From NCBI GenBank assembly GCA_013423325.1, contig BLJB01000008.1:62001-126000 (forward strand): a stretch of DNA of 64,000 nt, given 5' to 3'. How positions within the stretch are numbered: the stretch's first letter is position 1; each line of letters opens with the position of its first letter. The stretch is from Usnea hakonensis. Taxonomy: Eukaryota; Ascomycota; Lecanoromycetes; Lecanorales; Parmeliaceae. Under the pieces are notes generated by a model. That model was not told the DNA's origin. It saw only the letters and a list, made by a program, of their open reading frames with translations, and did no database searches. The position numbers and the translations under genes are program-made. Positions 21,714 to 32,582 of the stretch are shown here, in pieces.

Positions 21714-22125
21714 TCACTAAAAACCCATCAGCACCCATCCTCCCCCAACATCCCCATATCCACTCACATTGCATTCACATATCGCATAATAATACCCCCC
21801 ATTCGCAAACGGCGTCATACACGTCTTGCACCCACTAGCCGCGCACTCCGACGCCGCAGCCGCCGAAGTGGTAGCGCGATATGATCCCCCATTGCAGCCT
21901 GCAGGTGCGGGTACGGGTTCGCGGGGTCTAGTGGTGTCAGCTTCTATATGGCATAATGATTGAATGATGAGGTGGGTGAGGATGGGGAGGGGGCGGGGGG
22001 AGTGCGGTGTAGGGGTTTTGTGGTGGATAGGATGGGATGGGGAGATGGGAGACTGACATATTCAAAGCGCTAGAACCGACAGCGAGCATAGAGGCGAGGA
22101 GAAGGATGGGGTTTGAGAAATGCAT
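21714..22125 (-). CDS. Small secreted cysteine-rich protein
   Basis: Exon 1 is 22058-22125, encoding the signal peptide MHFSNPILLLASMLAVGSSA. An intron with donor GTCAGT, branch CTGAC and acceptor CACTAG follows. Exon 2 starts at 21927. The mature part has six cysteines (AGCNGG, SECAASGCKTC and ICEC). Two endings are possible: a second intron, GTGAGT to TTTTTAG with a GCTGAT branch site (21717-21767), gives an immediate TGA and a 76-residue protein ending CECN; without splicing, the frame runs to TAG at 21717-21719 and gives 92 residues. Family not recognised. It has the size, signal peptide and cysteine content of effector candidates. A TATA-like box lies 96 bp upstream. Confidence 0.65.
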
Positions 22126-22220
22126 TGTTAGACAAACTTGATTTATGTTTGATCTTCTCTGATGTGAATGAGACTGATGTTGAGATGCTTGCAGAGCATG
22201 ACCGGTGCGACGCAACCTCA

Positions 22221-22227
22221 TCTTATA
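22221..22227 (-). promoter_or_regulatory. TATA-like box of the small cysteine-rich protein gene
   Basis: On the minus strand the sequence TATAAGA stands 96 bp before the start codon at 22125. Assigned by position and sequence only. Confidence 0.35.
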
Positions 22228-24016
22228 CCCACACCCACTTCGGTCTCAGACCATCCATACTGCACCTCACTCCAACCAATCCGATGAAAACGCTGCCGAA
22301 CGAAGCTTTCCACTAGGGCCTTATTCCCTAAACGAGCTATACTAACGCGGCCTAAATAGCTTAGAGCCGTCATCTTCAGCCCCAGCTGAGCACACGCGAT
22401 GTCATTCACCGCAAGCTTTCCAACACTAAATCTCCAACGAAATTGAGTTGGCAAACGATGGAATGCTTGTTTTGTCTAATTGACTAGTATGCTTACATAT
22501 AGCTAAGATATTGATGAGTGATGTGCTTGGTAAGGCGATCTAAGTATTTCGCAACGTGGACTATTTGCCTAATTGGGATAGGGGCCAGGGACGCTGCGGA
22601 TAAGATTCGGAACTACTATATATCATAGATATTGCATTCCTATATCCGCCTTACCGTATGTAATACCGTAACACCTCAAATGCAAATCTCAACATGCGAT
22701 GCTCCATTGCATACTGCCCTTTTAAGCGTCAACTCTCCATTTAAAGCTTATTAATTAACGTTAAAAATAAGGCGGCAGGGAAACGAAGAATCTTCCAGGC
22801 GATCAATAAGTAAGTAAAAGATATAATTTCCATAGAAAGACTGGAGTAATAAAAATAGGTCATCTGAGCAACCTTATAGCTTACCTAAATTCTTTTATAC
22901 AAAAGAAAAAAGAACCTTATCTTCATTTCATTCTTAGCACTGCAATTGCTCTTCAGTCGATTCTTCTCTTTCAGAGTCATTTGCTTTTCCTTTTTGCCCA
23001 CCCACCCCTGCCTGTATATACACGTATAGCCACCTTTCCACGCCAGGTCCATATCGAATAGACATGGAAGCCTCCTTACCGCTATAGCTACGGGCCTGAA
23101 AAGGCCTCTGCAGGCCACTGTTCGGCGTACCTATGGCGATGAGTTAGCCCCGCCACTGCTACAGCTATCCTCTGTGCGCATTGGAATATGAGTATGGTGG
23201 CGAATGAAGCACCAAGGCCGTATTCATATAGACTTCACAATTCGGCGGAGACATGAGATGAAAATGCGTCCAACTATATCAGAGACCAAGTTCATTCCAT
23301 CTCACTGCCGGCATCCGTTTCAGTAAGCCCACTAGTGGTTTCCATTCAGGGCAGTCCTCCGCTCGTCTCACATAAGCACTCTCTCTCATCCCTGTCAACG
23401 CTCACCGCTTTGCCCATTCGCAATTAGCTTTCGCATTGTCCCAGATAGTGAACCCAGCTTCTCGCCTTTGATATCTCTTGGTAATATCGTTATATCTCCT
23501 ACCAGTAAAATTCGATAGTGCACCGTATCATGTAAGCTTGCTACGTAGAACGAATGCGCTACAAACGGCACCCAAGAGGGCAGTGCATAGGATGGTCTTC
23601 CGAAGTCGGGGTGAGAGTGTAGCGGAGGTCCAGTTTTAATGGCCAAGGTTTTCCGGGCTGATAAGGTTGTTGTGTCATCTTATTCATAGGTCGTTGTTGA
23701 TATTGGCTGGTCTGAGGAGGGACGGAGAAGTAGCGTCGACAAAGAACAGCAGAAACTCGAAGGGCCAATCCTGGCAAAGCAAAAAGGAGAATCACAAGAT
23801 TTGTCAAGGTGTACTCTATAGAGCAGCCAATACCCGAGGGGATGCTGACAGACGGCACTAGCGGCGAGGAAAGATACACTTTACTAGAACAGGTGGTCCA
23901 CCTAGGGTCTCTGCATGTAAAGAAGGTGTTCCGTTTATAATTTGTTTCAACACTGCTTCGCAATATCGTGATGCTACCTGTCAGATGGAAGCATTGGCGC
24001 CGACCCTGTTGGTGTA

Positions 24017-24169
24017 CTCGTGTCATCCAGAAGGTTACAAGCATTGCCAAGGTTTTCAATTGCTATGGCCGAGAAGAAATCGTATAAAAATAGGCTAAAA
24101 ATAAGGTATGTTTTAGTAAGTATTGCCGGCGCTACGTTAGCGTCGTAACTCACTTCTGGATGACACGAG
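24017..24169. repeat. Inverted repeat, 17 bp arms, 119 bp loop
   Basis: The arm ctcgtgtcatccagaag (24017-24033) is matched perfectly by its reverse complement at 24153-24169. A smaller hairpin (gccggcgctacgttagcg) lies inside near 24125-24142. It might be a short MITE remnant or a folded transcript; no target duplication is evident. Confidence 0.6.
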
Positions 24170-24952
24170 CTCACAAGTAATTAGTAATTTCATTATACGG
24201 GCTTACAGCTTGGCAGGGGGAAATTGTTTCAGCAGTGGTTGAAATTCAGCAAATCACCGTCCGAATTACTGCGAACGGTTAGACTTTGGCTGCAGGGAGC
24301 ATTAGATTCCACCTCAAGGTAAGGCAGGTAAGGTAAGCACATAAGGGATCTGATCTCATCGTTTGCTAAGGCGCTTGACATTCGAATTGTGCCCGTTTTG
24401 CCAAGTCCTCTCCACCGCAGCAGAGTCTACGCCCTGTGATAGTATTGCGTTCTTAGAAAAAGACCAATGCGGCGTCAAAATACGTACTCGAACCGTGGAA
24501 TGATGGGCAGAAGATGGTGCATTGCGGTACTTTTGAGCATTAACGCTAATTTCCAGAGGACTACCGCTCTATATACATCGGCAGGAGTTCAGCACGAACG
24601 ATAGCATGTCTCATCTGCAGACTCTCGTGGCCATATCTACCTTGCTCCGGTGTTCAACATGACTTCCTCGCACCAATAAGTGTGCTCTGTCCGCTTTTTT
24701 ATTTGGATATGAAACACCTTGTTCTCAAACATCAGCCTCTTAGAAAAGCTTTGCGTTGAGGCACAGAGACGATCACAACGTCTCAGTCTCTTTTCTTGGC
24801 CAAAGGAAGCCTTTTACATCAGCTTACTCTTCTATATCTGGGCATGGAGGCGTAGAGGGACGACCAGCTATTTGCACAGAATCTTACACACTCATGGGAC
24901 TCATCGCTTTGGCATTGCGTGAGAATTTGAAGGTGGCTATGCACTTTGACGA

Positions 24953-24961
24953 GTATATATA
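24953..24961 (+). promoter_or_regulatory. TATA box of the secreted-protein gene at 25104
   Basis: The run tatatatac lies about 145 bp before the start codon. The leader between them is C/T- and A-rich. Inferred from position. Confidence 0.35.
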
Positions 24962-25103
24962 CCCTCATACCGACCGTCTCAGTTCCCATTCCAGCAAGTC
25001 ACAGATCTACTACTTCACCTTCAAACACGTTCTCACTTAGACTATAGCGTCTTGTCTTAATTCTCGCGCCAGACACAACCATCAAAAATCCAACCAGACC
25101 ATC

Positions 25104-25783
25104 ATGCATAGATTCGCCAAAATCGCTCTGCTTGTCCCTTCGATCGTCAACGCGATGCCGCAGTACCCAGGGACCGTGTACTGCGATTCTACCATGGTAA
25201 GCGGGCCAACCTACGAGACCAAAGGCCAAAAGAATGTCACGGAGCAATACGGAGACAATGGCTGGGAGAACTACGATTCCCAAGTCTGCACCTCATATCA
25301 AGAAGGTAAGGACGACCTCGTGTTACAACCCTCCTCCCACATATCCACCCAGAGCTGATCCTCACTCCCTCTGTAGCCTGCCAACGCCAAGAAGGAAATG
25401 AAGTGACCAAAGAAGTGACCATCAGCTTCGGCATCCGCGGGTCCTTCGACCTCGGCAAGGCCGTGGAGAGCGGTCTCGATTTCGGCGTCGACGTCGCCTA
25501 CTCGACCACCAAGTCGGAGGCCACGGTGGAACCCTGTCCCGCGTCCGACGACGACGAGCCTTGTGTCTGTGGGATTCAATACATGGCTTTCCGGCAGGAA
25601 GCCTGGGGTACGGAGCATTCGAGCAACGCGTGTGGGCAAAAGATCTCGAAGGATTTCGATGTCACTGCTCCTGTTACTAAAGGTGACAATAAGGACCCGT
25701 GGATTCAGTGGCGTCCTTGCAGGTCTTCGCTCAGTAAATGCTCGACCATTGAGAATATGCCACTCTGTGCGGATGGCGTCTGA
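25104..25783 (+). CDS. Secreted cysteine-containing protein of unknown function
   Basis: Predicted 202 aa in two exons, 25104-25305 and 25377-25783; the 71 bp intron runs from GTAAGG to TGTAG with an AGCTGAT branch site. Residues 1-17 form a signal peptide (MHRFAKIALLVPSIVNA). The mature protein has about ten cysteines, including PCVCG and RPCRSSLSKC. A central segment (TKEVTISFGIRGSFDLGK, then SGLDFGVDVAYSTTKSE) alternates hydrophobic and polar residues, as beta strands would. I do not recognise the family. Similar alternating strands occur in secreted beta-sheet proteins of several kinds, so no function is assigned. Confidence 0.75.
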
Positions 25784-26326
25784 GTGAGGCTCGGCGGTTT
25801 GCAATGGTGGAATCAGAGGATAATTTGTACTGAGGCGGATTCATTTAATTGCAGGACTGTATCATGGCTGGATTTGGGGTTGGGACTTGTGGGTTGTAAG
25901 ATATGCGTAAGGGGATGCTCGCGTAAGGTTGTACGACCACCTTGTGGAAGATTACCGGCGTTCTTGTTTTGATATATTGGTATAGATTGCACAACGTCAT
26001 TTCGATTGCACATGCTCCTGACTATTTCCGTGATTCTCAAACTACCACAGAGTGACCGTAGATATTTCCAAATCTTTATTCAAAGCATGAAAATAGATAC
26101 GCTCGTCGACCAATTCAATGACGGAAAGGTAATGCATATAGACGCCGCGAATCTATCAACTGTAAGTAACAGTATCTTACAAGCCTTCTATAAAGTAGAC
26201 CAAAAGCAACGTGTCTAAAGAAACCCCCTATAACCTGCCCTCCTGCCGTCAAAGTGAAAACAAACACCCACCATCCCACTCACCTCGCGTTCCCAACCTA
26301 CCTCTTAAAACACCACAACCCTACCT
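25784..26326. other. Intergenic stretch
   Basis: No gene is seen. From about 26255 the plus strand becomes very C-rich, the complement of the purine-biased coding strand of the next ORF. Confidence 0.5.
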
Positions 26327-26683
26327 CTAACCCCACCACAACCCCTCCCACTCCCCCTCCAACCTCTCCACATCCCTCCTCATCTCCCTCCCCGCCTTCT
26401 CCCTCAACCTTTCCACCTGCTTCTCCGTATACCCTTTCTTCCCCGCCTCCCTCACCCAAACCTCCTCCCTATCCTCCCAGCACTTCCGAATCTCGCCAAG
26501 GCACTTACTGTAGCAAATGAGGCAGAATTCAGGTCCTGTGTGTGTGATTTGGAGGACGACTTTTTTCTTGCCATCGCAGTTGTGTTGGAGGATGTCGGGG
26601 GTGCGGGGGGAGGGGGGTTTGGGGTGGGGGGTTTCGGTGATGGTGTGGCAGGCTTTGCAGATGGATTGGTTGATGTAGCACAT
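26327..26683 (-). CDS. Hypothetical small protein with cysteine pairs
   Basis: The ORF encodes 118 aa from the ATG at 26683. Cysteines come in spaced groups (MCYINQSICKAC, a single Cys in HNCDG, FCLICYSKC and KCWED), suggesting metal binding, followed by a charged helical C-terminus (about 65-112, many Glu/Arg/Lys), possibly a coiled coil. No signal peptide is seen. The frame stays open upstream through the (AAC)n microsatellite without a further ATG, so 26683 is the likely start unless an upstream exon exists. Family not recognised. Confidence 0.4.
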   Translation of the reverse strand: MCYINQSICKACHTITETPHPKPPSPRTPDILQHNCDGKKKVVLQITHTGPEFCLICYSKCLGEIRKCWEDREEVWVREAGKKGYTEKQVERLREKAGREMRRDVERLEGEWEGLWWG

Positions 26684-26730
26684 GGTTGGTGGTGGTTGGG
26701 TGTGATGGTGATGTTGATGTTGATGCTGAT

Positions 26731-26740
26731 GAGTTGTTGG

Positions 26741-26812
<72 letters not shown>
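26731..26812 (-). repeat. (GTT)n / (AAC)n microsatellite
   Basis: About 25 copies of the trinucleotide GTT on the plus strand, flanked by TGATGT-type repeats. It lies just upstream of the small cysteine protein's start codon on the minus strand, in its likely 5' region. Confidence 0.9.
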
Positions 26813-26813
<1 letters not shown>

Positions 26814-28928
26814 GCTGGGTGAGTGTCGTGGTGGTGTGGTGCTGATGAATGGAAAACAGGGATTCCGGGGAGGGTATTTGAACACGAGATTGTCAATAAC
26901 GATAAGAATGGAAAGAACACACAAGGGTTTGTAGACAACGACAAACAATGCACATGGCGGATTGAAAGAACTTCACAATAGGTCTACGTGTGCTGAGAAA
27001 GAAACGGCAAGGTCAATGAGCTTAACATCGTCAGTGACAAAGGAAAAGAAACAAGGCTAACAAAGCAAGTTTCGAGACCCATATCCCATACGATTCGATA
27101 GAAACAACAGAGAAGCTCATGGAGGAGTAATGATTATATTTTAAACTCTTCTGCGCTCTGAAGTCCAGGTTGGAGATAAACGCGATATCGCCCTGCTCAC
27201 TAGCCTCTCGTACGAGCCTAGCGACATACAAGTCAAGCCACAGCTTAGCACATGTTCTCTTTTCCATCCAGCCTGTCTCAAGCGTGCAGCTGATTGAAGA
27301 GTTCTACTCGGAACGACATTTAAAGGCCTTCTTGCGCTTGTGGGCTTCCCAAGGCTTGGTTCCACTCCATGAAATCCGACATAATCAGTCGAAAATGAAG
27401 CTTTGCATGCATACCTTGCTACCTACCTAAGGAAGCGGCCGTAACTTTCAACACTGAAGCACTTAATTTGTAGAGCCATCGTTCCTGCCGCAACAGCCAA
27501 GTCGGTGAGGACTGGGCGATTCGAGGTGTAGCAGTCTTGAGCGATGGAAAATTTGTAAAGAATATCGTAGCATAAAGCCCAGGCTCGCGAGACATCCCAA
27601 ATTTTCCTACGAGCGTGTCACTGGATATCATGATGGGATCATATATATGGCCTATGTAATATAGAATGTGGTAGAAAGGGTAGTACAATGAAATGACTCT
27701 GCAACGGGATGTGCGCTCTGCCAAGCCGCGCTAGGCCCAGTTCGGATGCCAAGAGAAGTAATACTGAAGCAACAGCCCCTCGAGCGAAGTTATCACTGTA
27801 GCAAATGTCCTATAACTAAGTGGAGAGTCAAGTATAGATCGAATACTTACTGATTGTATAGCTAAGCCTTTCCTTGTACTCGAGACATGCATCTAGTAGG
27901 GTGTAGGTCTCGCTATTGTGATTGGTGAATTAGATTTACCCTATACATGATCGAGCCGAGTCTTGAAATACAGTGCGAGGCAGCCATTGGACAGATGGAG
28001 ATTCCTGCACCAGATCCCTGCTAGTATGCACGTCCCAAACACAAGTAAAGGATCATTACGTGTCGCCTGTTCTCGGTGATTTTCCTTCTTGCATCAACCA
28101 AGGACGAAAATCCCTTGCTTCGGTGAGGCTTTCTGACATCGTCGATCTACCCACGTTTTGTTTTGATAATACCGTTTCCAGGCAGACTGCTGCAATCCAG
28201 GCGCGGTTCCAGAGATATTTGCCCATGCCGATGACGTTACTTCATTTCACACACTGTTGTCGATCGAAATACTTCAATAGAAGAGTGCTCTGGTCTTATT
28301 TCGAGAACTGTTTGTATATAGCATGGACTTAACCGCTGGGGTCCGAACATTTTCGGTCGCTCAAGGCTGGGCTTGGCGGTGATGCCTCGCATGACAATAC
28401 GCCGATAGGTTACCGAAGCTTAGATTGTGTAGCCGTCCTTCAAGGCTACTGTCCAGCGTCAGCGAATAATTTCTGTGTGTGAAGGTGGGGTACCTGTGTA
28501 GAGAAAGGAGGGGTCGATTAGGAGGGCTTAAATAGCCGATCTCGGCTATCTCAGCCCCGTAAAGAACCATCTTTCACTACGCAATGATTCAAGGAGGTGC
28601 TTCGAGATCGCGTCTAATCTGAGACCTAATCGAGGTCTCAGGCCTGTATCACGCCCATAGAGTATTCGTAGTCAACTGATGAACTCTGAAGGGGTATTTC
28701 CGTGGTCTTCATTACACAGTCGTCTCCCAGAGTAAAAACCGCTATGCGAGACTTGTCGTGTTGACCTTTCGTGAAACGGAAACCTGATCATTACAACACT
28801 TCACGCATAGCAATTTGTCCGATGCTGAGCTCCCAACGCCATAACAGTCAAAGCCAGTGGTTAAACAAAAACTTGTTCCAAAAAGATCCATAGGAGTCAA
28901 AGGAACCAGAGTTTCGGACGTAACATCG
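26813..28928. other. Gene-free stretch downstream of the second STAND gene
   Basis: Only short ORFs in all frames and no motif recognised. No repeat array or RNA gene seen. The right end is the 3' flank of the minus-strand STAND gene. Confidence 0.5.
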
Positions 28929-31900
28929 TTAACAATCCATCCGATTGAGTAAAACGTTGAAGTCCGCTTCGTCGAGGCAAGTTCTAGGCTCTTGGCCTAG
29001 TGCGCTTCGAATCTTTTCTGCTTCTGCGCTGTAGGTTGAGGCCTCACCCCACCTTCCCATTGTTTTCATGATGCTTGAAACTCGCCACGCAGATCTTGCT
29101 TGTCCGCACTGACCAAAGTCATCTATAAGCTCTAGACACCCATACATCCGATAACTTTCGAGCAACATCTCGCTTGAACTATTTAGTGTGATACCGGTGG
29201 AGAGGTTTAGCAATAGCAATTACTTACATAGCAGCTTCTTGTTGACCCAAGCGATCCAACAGGTCTCCAGTTCTATAACAAGATGCGGCTGTCTGGACGT
29301 GGTCTCTTAGGACCTTCTTCCTGATATCCAGACCTTTCTTATGGAACCGAAGAGCATCTTCGAGCATACCCTGTCCAATGCGAATATTTCCTTGCACAAG
29401 TAGTCGCTTAATGGGGCATCAATCAGCTAGCCAAGACTTAGAATGAATCGCGTAGACTCACTAGCCAGAACCCTGCGAGTACATCGGCAATGTGTCTTTG
29501 GACAATCTAACAGACTCCTGGATGTGGCTCCAGGCCTCGTCGTACCGGCCGAGGAAATAGAAGGCCATGGCCAGCTGATCGAAGATAGTGCAAGTGATGC
29601 GCACGGGAAGATGCGACAGGGCTGTAGTTAATAGGTTGCGAGCGGGCGTGAGCGTGTCAATTATCTCGTTGTAGCACTGCTTATTAAGAAGGACTAGCAT
29701 TAAGTTTCCTCTCGCAGCTACAGTGTTGATGTCGAGTTCGCCGAGGTGCTGTCTGCGAGTCTGGTACGCCTTCTGGAACCAGTTCCCAGCAGCGACGTTG
29801 TCCTGATGCTGCAGTTTGACGACTCCGTAAGTGTTATGAATGTAAGATAATTTGACAAGCCCTTCTATGGTTTCGCGGTTACAATGTGCTTCAGTATCTA
29901 CGGCAAGGTCGAATGCCTTTTTCATTGAACCGGTTTCAAGGAGATACCTATGCTTCCCTAAGACTTTTCATTTCCCCGCTTATGGGTAGAGGCTTACCAG
30001 GAGCAGTTGAAGTTGATTTCAAATAATTTATCTGGGTCAACGTCACGAATTTGAAGCTCCTTTCCTAATTTATTGAGTCTTAGCACATGTGATGCGTAGC
30101 GTGCACAAATCTCCCATTGGTCAAAAAGGGTGTCCGAGGTCGCTTGACTTTGTGGATGGCCTTGATGAATGTAGCAAGTTACGAATCGGAAAAAAGTGGC
30201 CTGCTCTTGCCAAGGCATGGAGTGTACAGTCGTAGCTTGAATCAGTCTATGAATCGTAACCCCAGACCTGCAATCTCCCTCGATCAGACTGTATTTTCGT
30301 AGAGTCTGTATGTTTTGATAGAATCTGGAGATGTCAAAAACAAGTACTCCGCTGGGAATGCAATCGTACCTTGCAGTACTAGTCGCGATGATGCACTCGT
30401 GGTCGTTATTTTCTCGGCAAGCAAATTCACCGAGCGCGTTCAATATGAATCCAGAGATGCCATCTGCGTCAAGAAAAGACAGAACACGGAGTAAGCTTAA
30501 AGCCGTTGGATCCAACCTTGATAAAGAAATCGCCCACACGGAAGCAAGCGTGTGGCCGTACTCGCTGTCCACAGGGATCGCTTGATTGGTGGAGATCTCT
30601 TGAAATTGTTTCGTGTCTTTCAGAAGGTCAAGAAGAATTGTAACGCTGCAGCTACTCTCGCGAAGGAAACTACCCATTTGTTTGATAGCCAAAGGTAGAC
30701 CACCGAGCTGGGTGGTGAGCGAGACGATGTCATCTTTTTCTCTTGAATTTTCCACGGTCCAGCGAGGTATCTGAGCCATCAGAAAATCTTTCCCTTCTTG
30801 AGAGTCAAAGCACTCAATCTTGCAGCCGCGGCACGGAAACTTATACTCCAGATAGGGGTCCCGGCTGGTAATCAGGACGCCTCCTTTACCTCCAGTTGGC
30901 AAAAAGTCGTTCAACTTACCCAGGCTTGTATCCTCGACATTATCAAAAATTAGAAGCCATTCTTCGTCTAGATTGATTAGAGGCGATTTTTCATCATCTG
31001 AGACCAAAAAATACCTGCTCTGGAAAGCCAATCTACCACGACTTTGCAGTCAGCTGCGGCATCTCCACCTTCTTCATGAAGGTCCATATTATGAGCTGCT
31101 TCAGCCAACGATCTGACAAGCTTATCATCATTTTCGGCAGCGACCCAAAGAATCACCCGACGTGTACCCCTCTGCTCGTACGCAAACTCAAGTGCGATAG
31201 ATGTTTTGCCAACACCACCAGTACCGTGCAATGCGAGGCATACAGGGGATTTTGATGCAGATGCATTCGCAAACATGTCACGACACACCTGTAACTCTGC
31301 TCTTCTGCCAAAGAATGCTAGATTACGAGATGGGATATGATGACATGGTAATCTTGTCAGCTTTAATCCAGCGTTGGGCGAGACTAATTTCCTCATCTCC
31401 TCATGTCTACTTTCATCAACGCTCAACTTTGCAGCGAAGCATTCAACGTAAACCGCGTGATTTTGCTCATTGATTCTTTCAATGTACTTCTTCAGGGAAG
31501 CGTCGTAATTACGCCAGAGCGAACGGAATATATTTTCTGTTACATTCAGTCCAAGGCTTCATCCGGAGTAAATTGTCATACTTATGGGATGAATGCGAAG
31601 AAAAGAGATGGATTCCAGGGTGAAATTTATGACAGATAAGTAAACTTCAAAAATGGCATTAGTCAAGCCCTGAGTCTCCGGTAACAGGGTTCGGAAGGCT
31701 TCCAAACGAGACATCACTTTTCCGATTTTCAACATCCCGGAAGCGATCGTATCGAGAGCCCCCGAAAAGCGAAGAGCGAGCTATGAACAATTAGATACTA
31801 CAGCAGTGCTTGTCTTTTACATTTACCTCGAGGACTAATTTTATTCCACCCCACATCAGAGCAGCCAGATCGGGCTTTGCTTGGATAGCCGTATCGACCA

Positions 31901-32123
31901 CGCCCTGAAAGGATCTCAAGTTTGAGAGATAAGGTTCAATACGGCTCAACACTTTAGGGATTTTTCGTTTTCTGTAGTCTTTCTCGAGAATTGCTACTGA
32001 GGATTGCAGGTCTTCGTAGCTCGTCACTGCGGACATTCGCCTAATCTCTTCCTGCTTAAGCTGAGACCTGCACTCATGCAAGGCTGTCTGCCAATCATTC
32101 AGGACTTCGGAATTTGCAGCCAT
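28929..32123 (-). CDS. STAND/NLR-like protein: DUF7708-like domain + NB-ARC + TPR
   Basis: Seven exons from the high end: 31827-32123, 31582-31780, 31015-31536, 29998-30967, an exon from 29947 to about 29460, an exon from about 29406 (or 29390) to 29228, and 28929-29178. Introns are 45-50 bp with matching phases, except the one near 29400-29460. The N-terminus (KPDLAALMWGGIKLVLE, then LALRFSGALDTI) matches the domain found before many fungal STAND modules (DUF7708-like). NB-ARC motifs follow: FFGRRAELQ, Walker A HGTGGVGKTS, Walker B EEWLLIFDNVED, VLITSRDP, LGGLPLAIKQ and TIHRLIQ (MHD-like). The C-terminal third is TPR-like (NTYGVVKLQHQ, FYFLGRYDEAW and GNIRIGQGMLEDALRFHKKGL). It is transcribed divergently from the amidase. 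The likely role is ligand sensing and signalling in non-self recognition. Confidence 0.8.
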
Positions 32124-32582
32124 GGCTCAAGCATTTACAAGAAGTCTCAGAAACAGAGAAAAAAGAAGTCAGCTGTCAATAAAAATGGAGCGATAGAGAG
32201 CACGTGTCTTAGCAAGTTTGCTTAGTTGCGATGAAAAGAATGTGAAACCCAAAACTATTAACATGGCGCTGAGTCAACAGTACTTAGAGCAAGATTGGCA
32301 TTTGGGACACTACATTAACGCCCAAGTACTGCATACATGTTTCTTTAACAAACATGCACGTATCATGCATGCATGATGTAGGTCAGTGGTGATTCATGAT
32401 TGGCCGGACTATTATTTCCCCACCCGAAGGAAAGCCTAACCGCATATCTCTCTGATTCAGTGGCTTGAGCCTTGTCTTACCAATCCGCAGCTCTGAAACA
32501 CGCAGGTCGAAATTAATCTTCGCTCGTCCCTACCGTTCCTTAGATATTTTGACTTTGAAATCTTGAGCAATTTGAAGATGAG
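32124..32582. promoter_or_regulatory. Divergent intergenic region between STAND gene and amidase
   Basis: A 459 bp region separates two start codons facing away from each other. It holds a small ATGCATGCATGAT palindromic cluster (about 32355-32377, tcatgcatgcatga). No TATA box is evident on either side. Shared regulation is possible but unproven. Confidence 0.35.

Larger units (their letters stand above)
22126..25103. other. 3 kb gene-poor stretch
   Basis: No gene is supported. Present are a TATA-like box serving the small secreted protein gene (22221-22227 on the minus strand), an AT-rich part (about 22480-22960) and a 17 bp perfect inverted repeat (24017-24033 and 24153-24169). The right end is the promoter region of the next secreted-protein gene. 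Confidence 0.5.

Noticed and set aside
26540..26934. Poly-Cys and poly-Leu ORFs across the GTT repeat, and poly-Asn/poly-Thr ORFs on the other strand
   Set aside because: They are frame translations of a trinucleotide microsatellite; no start context or flanking domain supports them.
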